Shown one piece after another: positions 10,901-22,900 of a stretch of DNA of 64,000 nt. The stretch is from Acanthaster planci (lineage: Eukaryota > Echinodermata > Asteroidea > Valvatida > Acanthasteridae). A program made the translations under genes and the position numbers. The notes beneath the pieces were generated by a model. It saw nothing but the letters and a program-made list of their open reading frames with translations. It ran no database searches and was not told where the DNA came from. Each line of letters starts with the position of its first letter. The stretch's first letter is position 1. The DNA is taken from positions 497,772 to 561,771 of the forward strand of contig NW_019091445.1 in NCBI RefSeq assembly GCF_001949145.1, given 5' to 3'.

Positions 10901-13900
10901 GGAGAGAAGTATTTCCGTCCAGTATTTCATGGAATTACGATTCATGTTCTAGTATTTGTTTTCATTTTCACATTTATGGATTATTCATTTGTTTTTTAAC
11001 TGGCAGCCAGCCATTGATTTGCTATCACTGGATGGCAAAAACCACGACTACTACTAACAGAAGGCCTAAACATACATGGTGTCAGAAGATCCAACAGCCA
11101 TCCACTTTTTAACATAAGAATAATTGAGCACCTGCTAACCTTGATGACAATATAAATGTCTCCTTTATTTTAACACCACAGCAAGACTTTCTTTACTTTG
11201 TTCACGTTCGTGAGCAGTGAAATCGCACAACATGTAACCCTTGAAAGACTCATTTCTACATGACCAACCTCCAGTGCTTCCTTGGCCAGCATGCAGTTCT
11301 CATTCTTGCCCGTGATGAGGATGATGTCACATTTCTTGGGCTTGTCGTCTTCACTGACGTCGCTGTTGTTGTCGCCATTCAGGACCACGTCACCGTCTGC
11401 AGTCAACAGAGAGAAAAAGAACAAACGTAACCTTCAACCATTCATCTGGGACAGGGACCACCTCTATTTCTAAAAACGAGAGGGTTGTGGTGCTGTTGTA
11501 GTTCACTAGTGCTGCTGCTGAACCAAACCAATATGGCATAGCATTGATAGCGCACGGAATGCACGCAAGAAAACTCGATAGAAACAGCGAACACACCAAA
11601 AAAATGCATAAGCCCCGACGGCACTTGGCACATGTGCCTGTACACATGCACTGTAAATGTAAGCTCTCGGACAAGCACTGAGCATACAGTGCTTATTAAT
11701 ATACCTTGGGTAAGGGCAAACCTGCTATATATAATTAACATCTCCCCAACGCAAAAAAATACATCTTGAAAACAGTTCGCNAGATACCTGGGATTTAGCA
11801 TTTCCAGGCTCCCCAGGATGCAGCCAAGCTGGCGGCAGGCTTGGGACCAGCGCCGCTGCTGCTGGCACCGATGCTGGGGAAGTCCATGGTGTTGGTAGTG
11901 TCTGGGGGCTTGCTCCAGGGGGCATCACGCACAACAAACCCAGGGCTGTTGGCCTTGGTCTGCTGGGAATCGGCCTGGCGGCTGGGCTGGTGTACTGCTG
12001 CAACTCAGCCGTCTCGTCAATCTCTTGCAGCTGCGGGGGTGGAGAAACGAGACAGGCCAAAAATTTAGTGGAATAACTTGAACATGCCCTCCTGTGGGAA
12101 ATTTTATGCTTGATTAATTTAAGAATCTGTGCATTTATTCCGGGGATTTCCATCCCCGCTGAGAAGCGGGGATGGAAAAGGTCAGAGGTCAAGAGATAAG
12201 CTCACCCTGTCTTCCTCAGAGAGACGTAGCTCGTCCACCCTGGCCTTCAGGGCTCTCACGGCATTGTCTACATTGTCAGCGGGCCCACTCACTTTGACCA
12301 GGTTGGATTTCTGCGCAGCTGGGGGGATCGCAATGTTCACCTGTATCGCACAGAGTTGGAAAAATGACCCTGTCAGCCTCAGCTGTGAATTTATGGCTGC
12401 TTAACTAACTGACTCAAAAAGTAATGTATTCTGCTATCTTCTGCTGGAGATATCGGCTGTCCTGTGACCATCCTTTAAGGAATTTAGCAACATCAACAAA
12501 TTCATTAAAGAGTCCCTCTGTCAAATTTTCAGTGCAATCCGATGAAGGGCTCTGCTGTCATTTAATACATGTAGTTCAGATTCTGACGTGTGTTGGTCCA
12601 TGCATCGATAACAGTCAATAGGAAAAGTTATCATTATGGATTATTCCTTTGTTTTTTAACTGGCAGCCAGCCATTGATTTGCTATCACTGGATGGCAAAA
12701 ACCATGACTACTACTAACAAAAGGCCTAAACATACATGGTGTCAGAAGATCCAACAGCCATCCACCTTTTAACATAAGAATAATATAAATGTCTCCTTCA
12801 TTTTAACACCACAGCAAGACTTTCTTTACTTTGTTCACGTTCGTGAGCAGTGAAATCGCACAACATGTAACCCTTGAAAGACTCATTTCTACATGACCAA
12901 CCTCCAGTGCTTCCTTGGCCAGCATGCAGTTCTCCTTCTTGCCCGTGATGAGGATGATGTCACATTTCTTGGGCTTGTCGTCTTCACTGACGTCGCTGTT
13001 GTTGTCGCCATTCAGGACCACGTCACCGTCTGCAGTCAACAGAAAGGAAAAGAACGAACGCAACCTTCAACCATTCATCTGGGACAGGGACCACCTCTAT
13101 TTCTAAAAACGAGAGAGTTGTAGTGCTGTTGTAATTCACTAGTGCTGCAGCTGAACCAAAGCAATATGGCATAGCATTGATAGCGCACAGAATGCACGCA
13201 AGAAAACTCGATAAAAACAGCAAACACACCAAAAAATGCATAAGCCCCTGCATAAGGGTTTGAATTTAGCTAGCACAGCTCTGGGGGCAGCTTAGAGTTT
13301 ACCAAGATGGTGCAGAAAGCTATGCCAGTCTCATCGGTCCGTGCCTGAACGACAGTAGGTCACTGCAGGTATCAGTAACTACATAATCTGGGGCACAAAA
13401 GCCCCTACGTCAACCACTCCACTGCTTTGAGTCCTTACCTTCAGTGTGCTCGGCTGCCGGGTTGCGGTCGGGGAACTTGATGCCCACCTCGTACTGGCTG
13501 GTGATGGCCTGCACGCAGGAGCCCTTGGCCCCCATGATGGTGCAGTGATGCTTCTGGGCGATACAGCACTCCACGGTGACTTGTGATTTCTGATACAATC
13601 AAAAGAAATGGCACGAGCAAGTTAATAAAGCAAATCTGTGCCCATGAACTGACAAAGAAACGGGGACTACTGGCTCGAGACTTGTGAGTTGCGCCCCAAC
13701 CCAAACTCACAATATGCTGAACGTAGATTGCGTCATCCTGGGAAAACGGGGGGGACCCTCGCCCTGTGTTCGTAGTGGATAAACCCCATGTCAAACAATG
13801 GCTACATGCATAGCTTGACATGCATAAGGGCTTATCAACTACGAACACTGGGCCAGGGTTCCCCTCGTTTTCTTTTTTTTTCTCAGAATTACGCAAGCTA

Positions 13901-16900
13901 CATTCAAAATTCGCATTTTGGCATGAACAGAAAAAAACCTTTTAAGCTTGACAAATGGCTCTGCGTTCGATTTGGATGCTTCCATATTTATTTGAGCAGA
14001 TAAAATCAGAGAAACCATGTTTTCCTTAGAGTTGCTCTTAAATGAATAAATCCTCAATGAATGCAAGTACAGCACTTTAAAAAACCAATGGTCAGAGATT
14101 ACCATTGCCTTCACTTTAATCCATCATGTGAGTTGGAATCACCGGCCCAATCGTACATTGAAGTAATCACACATTGCACACTGCGATATAGAGACCTGCT
14201 GATGGCCAGCAAATTCAGTTCTGTACTTATGTCCACTGTCTAATGCTACAGTAGGGTTAACAATGTTTCGAAATCGCATGCAAAATCGCATAATCAAGTA
14301 GGCTGCAAGAGACATCTCCCAACACACTTTGCTGAAACTGTGCCAAAATGACAGAAGATATAAGGTCAACTAAAAAATCCGATCTGCAAACAGGTCCTCA
14401 TGCAGTATCAATTCCCAGTGTACATTTGCAGCTTTCTTTTCAGTAAGCATACCAAGTCAGCCACTATCTCAGCGATGCGGGCCACGGCTCCTTCTACGCA
14501 GTTCTTGGGCCCCTTGACCACCACACTGTCACTCTTGGAGCCCNNNNNNNNNNNNNNNNNNNNNNNNNNNNNNNNNNNNNNNNNNNNNNNNNNNNNNNNN
14601 NNNNNNNNNNNNNNNNNNNNNNNNNNNNNNNNNNNNNNNNNNNNNNNNNNNNNNNNNNNNNNNNNNNNNNNNNNNNNNNNNNNNNNNNNNNNNNNNNNNN
14701 NNNNNNNNNNNNNNNNNNNNNNNNNNNNNNNNNNNNNNNNNNNNNNNNNNNNNNNNNNNNNNNNNNNGAGTTTGATTCGGGAAATGAGAAAGCTATTACA
14801 TAACTGGCACACAGATACTTGTCCCTTGATTAGCGAGACTCGCGTTAAATCGCATTTCAGTGAAACAGGTACATTCACCTTGCTCTGAAAAGGCGGCATC
14901 GATTCTGGTATGTATGGTCGGCACCAGTGATCGTTCTTCTCTGGATCATGAGTCGTAAGTGTGAGGTATGGTAATAAAAAGTGCCTGCTGGGCAAGGTCT
15001 TAACACGGCCTGGGCCGCCTTACTAACCAGCTCCTTGATGAGACCTGTCAGCTTCTGCTTGGCCTTCTCCGTGCTCTCCTTGGTACCGATGATGGTGATG
15101 AGCGTCTTGTCTTCGTCCTTGGCAGTGGGGAACACCACCCGGGCCCCTGTCTCCTCCCGCACCTGCCGGATGTTGGCGCCATTGCGGCCGATCAGGAACT
15201 TATAGTACTCGGGCTTGGCGTGCACCTCCACGGAGTAGTTGGCCTGCTCCTGTGACCAGAGTCAAAAGGGAAGCACCACTGAAATGAGGCAAGCTTACAA
15301 CCAACATGCAGGCCCCTATTTAAAAAAGGGAATTTCACTCTTTGCAGAAGAATAACCAGATGGAAAATTTTGTGCTTCTTACAGATGATATAAATTTCAA
15401 TGATCCGCACACGTAAGCTACTTGTCAATCAATTAGTACTAAGTATCAACTACTCATATTTTGAAAAGCAAATCTGACACTGAATATTCTTATTACAGAG
15501 TTCAGAATTGACGAAATAATACTCGTACAGTGTTCCTATGAAGCATTCATGCTTATAGGCCAACTTAATAGGTCAGTACAAGAAGGAAACTACTGCGTCC
15601 CCAAGCACAGGAGGTGGTTTTCAAGACACAGCGTTGGAAGTGTTCTGTGACGCTTGGTACTTTGTTCTCGAGTGTCTCTGCCTTTTTGAAAAACCAAATT
15701 GGCCCGTTCTTAACACATACAACAACTGAGCCTCTTTCAGAACCCTTCCATTTGTAAAAACCAGGGGGGGTGACTCGTTGATCAAAGTCACTGAGTACCT
15801 TCTCGTTGGCGAGCTCGATCAGCCTCTCCTTGGCTTTCTCCACCTCCTCCTTGGGACCCCGGATGGTAACCTTGTCGCTCTTGGACCCCTCGGTGGGGAA
15901 GTGGATGTGCACCCCGCCGCACTCATCCATGATGGCGCGCACCAAGCGCCCCTTGGCGCCAATCAGGGACTGATGGAACTTGGCCGGGATGCTGACTTCA
16001 ATCTCCAAGATATTGGTCTGGTGAATAATGAAGTGCACAGACTATATTATTACCCCTGCTCATCAGGCCACTATGCGACTGATGGGAATGGGCACAGGTG
16101 CTGACTTCAATCTCCAGACTTTTGGTCTAGTGAATACTGAACAAATGCTGTTACCCCTGCTCATCAGTCCAATATCCAACTAACGAAACTCTGCCGGGAT
16201 GCCGACTTGAATCTCCCAAAAATATTGGCCAAGTGAGTGATGTGGCATATGAGCTACATTATTACCGCCCTGCTCTTCGAATTGAAGAAAGCTGGCCAGG
16301 GTGCTGACTTCAATCTCCAAATTTTTGGTAAGTTTGGTAACATTATTATCCCTGGTCATCCGGCCAACATTATTAACCCTGGTCATCAGGCCAGTAAAAA
16401 ATCATGGCTCCAAAAAGACAGACAGACCTCAGCCAGTATGCTGAGTTCCAGCTGAAGAATACGGCCCGGGTGAACAATGTGATAAGATAAAGCACAATTA
16501 TCCCCTTTCATCTGACCAAGAAATCATTTCTCAGAGTACACGTGCCTTGTCTATCCGCCCCGAGCTGAAGTGCACCCCGAATCGGCGAAAGAAAGACAGC
16601 TGGTTACGAGCAAGTTCTTGCATGCATTCGGCGTGTACGCAAAGACCATAGATACCGGAATAACTTAGTTACGTGTACTCAGTGTGCTCCATGTCAAACG
16701 CACATGTACCTGCGCTCCCCATGGCGCGTCTATGCGCTGAGTGCCCAAAAACACACGCCCTCTTTTGTTCTGCTCGGAGCGGATTCAGTGATTGAAACGT
16801 GCCAAGGACGCCCGAGGAGGAGGGCCCTATCTGCATTCACTTTTGTACGTGTACATACCAATTCGTTCTGAATGGCCAGAATCTGCGCTTTGGCCTTCTC

Positions 16901-19900
16901 CACGTTCTTCTTTTTGCCGGTGATCTGAATCATGTCGCTGTCGCTGCTCTCGGTTGGTATTTCAATACGTGTGTCCGTCTCCTCCTTGATCTAGATCAAC
17001 ACAAAAATCACTTTGTTTTACACTTTGTCAGTTGTACCATGACGTGGACAATCACACAAAGACTTTGTGTGACAGATGTGCCATTTCCTGGTATTAAGCG
17101 ATGTCTGGCTTTGAACACCTCCCAAGGCAGAACAACCAGTTCACGCCAAAGGACATGCAAGCATACAATGATTTCTGTCACTGCTTGACAGACAGCAAGT
17201 TCGCCAACTTCACTATTGAATGATCAAACTTACAGGTGACAGGTCAGACCGTCAAATATCTCATGCACCTCAAGTCGACATTCTCCACCAAGAATGTTAC
17301 AATCCCAAGCCCAGGGCCAGTTCCGGAGATTAATCCTGGCATCGAGCAGTTTAAGAGAGACCTTATGATCCTAAGGAGTTAACAGGTGCGTTAAAAGAAG
17401 GGCATGTCTCACACCCTCCTCAACCCCCCACCTTGTTGATGGTGGCCCCTCCCTTGCCAATGACATTCTTGTGGAACTTCTTATAGATGGGCACGTTCAG
17501 TTGGTAGTTGTTGGCCACTAGCTCCAGAGCCAGCTGGTGCAGGAACTTGTAGCACTTGTCCACGTCCTGCTTGGGGCCGCGCAAGGTAACCACATCCGAC
17601 TTCATGCCGGGATCAGGGAATGTGATCTGGACCTGACGACGTGAAGATAAAAGGGTGGGGGGGGGGAGACTTGGGGTCAATTGGAAGATCTCTGCGGTCC
17701 TACCAATCTGAACAAAATGCTTGTGTGATGTAAACAAGCGGATGCAAAGAAGGGGTTGACCCCGATGAAGCAAAAAGGGGGTGGATGAGGGATTAGCTGG
17801 AAAAACAATGCAAAATCCTAAATTCTTGACAAAGCTGCCGGTTTGGTAAATGATCAGTCCTGTGACATGGGATACATTTATTTTCTCTACCTGGGGAAGA
17901 AGACTGATCTATTGAATGTGCACGACAATCTGAATACTGACAGGGTTAAATACGGTAATGTTGATGTAGCAGAATACTTCTGGGATTTGAACCTCATTAC
18001 CTCAAGGGTAGATTCTGGCTCAAATGGAGAAATGACATGGGTATAAAAATGTATCAAAAATACTTGATTTCGACCTGATGACGTCAAAATGGGGATAGAT
18101 TTGGGGTGAACCGGAGCAAATCTTTAGATCACACAAGCGTATCACAACACTTGAGAACTGAAGGCAACCTGGAGGTGCAGGCACTTTCAATAGACATGTA
18201 TATGCACCATCTGTGTCTTTCTGTCTGTCTGATTCTCAGTCACCAACCTGATTGTACTTGTCTCTAATGTCCTTGATGTTCTCGCCCTTGGTGCCAATGA
18301 TTGTCCGGTGGAATCGATGCTCAATCAGGATGTCCCGAGTCTTCTCGTTCTCCTGGGGCCAGATGGAAGGCACAAGACCGTCACGCTTGTGACCAAAAGC
18401 TTGCCGAGGTCAGTGGTGTTGCCAAGACCGTCACGAGACCGGACACAAGCAGGCCGGTCACAAGCAAGACGGGGAACAGTGACAAAGGAATGCCTTTACC
18501 ACAGTTCATTCAAATACCCTGCGACTTGAATAGCTGACAGCAGGTGTTGTGGAGTCTTGTGATGGTCCAAAAGGGTCTTGACTACAACGCACTGACCGAG
18601 GTGTATGCCAATTTCATGGCTTATGTTTTCCAACAACTCACACAATATTGCAGCATTACTGCAATGCATTGCAGATCATTCTTTGGTCTACAAGGCCAAT
18701 TTTGTTTGACATTTTTAACAACAAAACATCTTTTCAAAAATATCGGTTACGGGAAGAAAACAAGGTTGTAACAGATCTGAAGAGAAAGGTAAACATACCG
18801 AATGCAGTGAATGAAGCATGTCCTCGGTGAAACATGCAGATCTTTGTATCTTAAGAACGTCTTCATGTCTGGGTTCGTTGGCATTGAATGGCATGATTCC
18901 AAGTACATAAAAGACACCTGGGAGCTTTAAGCCTTGAAATGATAGTTTCAACCAGGCTGGACCGCATCTACAGACATACCATGCGAGTGGCCAACTCCAT
19001 CAGTTCGTTCTTGGCCTGGCGCACGCCCTCAGGGCTGCCCTCAACGCGGATCTCGTTGCTCCTCTCCAGGTCTGTTGGAATGCGGATGGACACGCCTGTC
19101 TCCTTCTTGATGCGGTTCACTGCCAGCGAAAAATAAGCACAATGCAGGATCATGGAGAAAAGTATAGGGCTGTGCAGATTATTCCGATATTCGGATATTC
19201 AGTTGGCATTTTCTTATTTGAATATTCAAAGATGTAGATTGATGAATAAAACAGGGGATTCGATTGTTTGTGACAAAACTGCATTCTAAAAGCATATTTC
19301 TAGGGGTAATGGGTACACTTAAAGGAGCTTAATGTAACTGGCCAACAACAAGACCAGAAATTACTCTTTTTTTCAAGTTTTCCCCTTTATTAACCTTTTT
19401 GTAAAACTGTACATTTTATTTCTGCTTTCGTGAGAATTCTGTTTAACTGAAGATTTGAATTATCAATCAAATAAAAGGTCAAATATTTGAATATTCACTT
19501 CATCGAAATGGCCAGGCTTAGTGAAATACATTAAGCTGTTTAAGCTTGGCAGATGCAACTTGGAAAAACAAGATCAGAGCCCGAGAGTCCCCACCGCCTA
19601 CCGTTTGCTCCTGACTTGCCGATGATGTGCTTGTGGAACTTGGGGTCGATCTTGACAATGGCGAAGTCCAGTCGGCTCTGGAGGTCACGGGAGATCTCCT
19701 CCAGGGCCCGCCGTGCCTCTTCCACCTGATCAGGGGGCCCCTCCAGGGTGATCTTGTCCAGACCCTCGGCAAACTCCACGTGAACCTGCAGTGGGTTTGG
19801 GGATTAATCAAATACAATTCATTTCCCGAGGGATTAATTTGGAACTATGACAACGAATTACCAATCCTAATAAAACACAAATGTTTGAAAAGTGAGCAAT

Positions 19901-22900
19901 CACATTTTTCCAGCAAAAGATATTTTAAGGTCATTTAACAATGTAAATAATGAAAAACACAATCAGACGAATAGTACAGCAGCTTTCAACAAGTTCACAA
20001 CAATACGAGTTTTAGCAATTGCTCCATATCGCTCATCAGTTAATGTGACAGGTTACAGTTGCCTCCACAAAGCTATTTACAAAGTCATAATACTAGAAAG
20101 TCATCATCATAAAATTATTATAAGGTTCCTCTCTAACCAACTTTTCACTTCAAACTGAAAAAAATTCTTCAAAACATATGGCCTGGAACGCAAACATGTT
20201 TAGGCGTCAACAATGCATCCCAGTGACTGAAGTCTACCAACATCAGTCGACCAGCTTGCTTACATTGGACAGGTTCTGGGTGATGTTGCGGATGTTCTTC
20301 CCTTGGCGTCCAATGATGAAGCGGTGCAGCCAGGCTGGCGCATCCACCTCTTGGATGACCACGCTGTTAGCCTACAAAAAAGTTAACGAGCAATTCCCAC
20401 AAATCATGAATATGTTCTGGATGAATGGCATGCCCAAAGGTTTCGGCTACAACTAGAGGTAACATATACGCACTAATGGAAGTCACAGGCTCGTGGCTGC
20501 GGCTACTTTTGCATGGGTGTGTGTGTGTTTCTCCTTGCCAAAGCCTCTTGGTTCGGACATGGCCTAACCCGGGGGGAGGGAGGAATGGGGACTACTGAGC
20601 ATAACATATGGAAAGATATAGGATGACATACATACAATTTACACTTCGAGACATGGAGAGCAGAGAGTATTGTTTCAGATTTTATTACCAAATCAGATCA
20701 AAACCCACATCAAACCGGAGGAAAACTATTAACAGCTGCATGGATATCAAGTAAGAAGTTTACCAGATACACTTGTGACCTCTAAGATAAGAAAGGTTCA
20801 TTTCCGGAGGAGCTGAGAAATTTCCAAAGAGCTCATGAAGTTTGTGGACCGAAATTAGGTGGGATTAATTGGTTGCTGAGCACAACGTGAAGCAACAGGG
20901 GCAGAGGGATTACTCCTCGAGGGAAGAAAATCAACAGGAAGACAGAGAGGTACGGCGAGGGGGGGGGAAGGGGTCAGGGACCAGGACGGGAGGGCATCAC
21001 TTTCCCCCTTTTACCTTGGCGTAGACGAGGGTGATGGCCTGGCCCAGCTGGTGCTGCTCCCCGCGCAGCGTGATGGTCTCTGACACCGAGTCCGGGTTGG
21101 GCATCTCCACCGAGACACCGGTGGCCTCCAGGATCTCAGCGATGTTGCTCCCCCGCGGACCGATCACGTACTTGTGCTGGCACTTGTTGACCTCCAGGGA
21201 GACGGTTGTTGTCTTCGACTTCTGCAAAGGGGGTTTCCAAAGTGTAAAGATCCATCCCATGGCAGTGCATGCAATGTACCACAGTCGAGTCTTGACAGTA
21301 AGAGCACCATTGATACAACATCCTAATTATAACAATGTCAATTTTAGGTGTGAAGTCAGTGTATTTTTTTTTTCCACTCTGGGTAATACAAGGTCCCTGC
21401 TACAGCAAGATAACCTGTAATGTGTCAATTAACATAAACCTGATAAACGGGTTCAACTTTCCCCAGACAAAAATATGTTTTGAGTTCCAAGCCACAAGAT
21501 GTAAAAACACTGGTAATGGCTGAAAGGGAATTCTTCTGAATCTTCAAAGACATGGAAATTGCGGAGAATTTGCCATGAGCAAAAAGTAGACTGCATACAG
21601 AACATTGCCTAATAAACTGGACCACATTTAGGTTACACTGCAAACAAATGCAGTTTTAAATTGTAGTTAAATTACTGTCCAGCCTACTCATGCGACTTTA
21701 TTATTGCTGAAGGGGTCTTGACTAGGCATTACTAACTTAAACTTAACTATGCACTAAGACGCATGATGAGATGATAACATAGCGAGTGGATAGACTGGTG
21801 TTTGAAGGGTTTTAAGAATGGCACCTTTGCATTGTACGTGGCATTGATCCAGTCAATCGCTTCCATGACAGCCTCCTTCTCCCCGGACACCACGATCTCG
21901 TCCTTCATGGCACTCTGCGGCGGCACGTGGATCTTGGCGCCCGTCCTTGCCTTGATCTCCTTGATGAAGGGGTGGTAGATGCGCGGGATGGTCAGACGCT
22001 CAAAGGCGAGCTTGGCCTGGCCAGGGGAACCAAAGGAGAGAGATAAATGAAGAAACTCTGATGTGTTAGACAGCTGCCGACGTACATTACTTCTACATGT
22101 ACTTTAAACCTGGCTGAGTGACTGAAATGGAATGCAAGTCAGTTGGTTGTGTGTTTACTATTATTAAAGAGGCTGAGCTCCGCCTTAGGGTAACATCCTG
22201 TAAAAATTGTATTTTGAAGGATCTGGGGTCAGGGGTCAAGCTAGAAACTCAGAAAGGAGTCTTTTTTCCCCTCGAAATGACAAGAGTGAGTACCTGCTCC
22301 TCCGAGATGAGCTGGATCTCGTGGCGAGCCGCCTCGATCCCTTCCCTGGGCCCCACAATGTGGATCAGATCAGAGGGGTCACTGGGGTTGGGGATGTTAA
22401 TCTTGGTGGCGGTCATGTTCTCCAGCTCCCTCAGCTTGCTGCCACCCTTGCCGATGATGAAGCGGTGATGCTCTTTCGGGATGGGGATGTTCACGTTGGC
22501 CTGCGCGGAAGAAGTAAGAAGAAGGAACGTGATGCCAATCAACACAAAAGGAAATTACACTCCATCTAGGCACTTACAGTGTTGGCATGGTATCTCAACT
22601 CGCAGAGCTTTTGCGTAGCCAAATCTCACTCCAAAAAATAAACAAAAGTTTGAAAATAAAGAACAAAAAAAAAGAGACACCAATAGCATTTTTGTTTTAA
22701 TGAAATTTTATTGAAGCACTAAGAGGTGTGCCCTCAGGTGATGAAAAAAGTCGTCTGACTCATCGGGAAACCACGCCCGAGTACGCATGTGCAGGGCGCT
22801 CGTTGCGGTATCAGAAATGGGACCACCACAATGCGTCACACATGCACAACGCAAAAGAAAGATTTGCCACACAAAGGTACACAGTATAAATGACTTACAG

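Larger units (their letters stand above)
11782..13250 (-). other. Second-haplotype copy of the vigilin 3' region (false duplication)
   Basis: Three segments, each about 97% identical by eye to sequence upstream in the window: 11782-12138 matches 7658-8017 (exon 22), 12163-12640 matches 9835-10305 (exon 19), and 12641-13245 matches 10976-11617 (exon 17). Exons 18, 20 and 21 are missing between them. The block starts immediately after a single N. Intron sequence is copied too, so it is not a retrocopy. Best read as the other allele, or a chimeric contig, placed in tandem. Confidence 0.8.

Noticed and set aside
11782-13250. A second, truncated vigilin gene
   Set aside because: Intron sequence matches as closely as exon sequence, exons are missing, and a single N marks the join. 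A haplotype or assembly duplication explains it better.
14400-14995. Long frames through the N gap on both strands
   Set aside because: They are artefacts of unknown bases. Only the vigilin exon 15 frame has family support.
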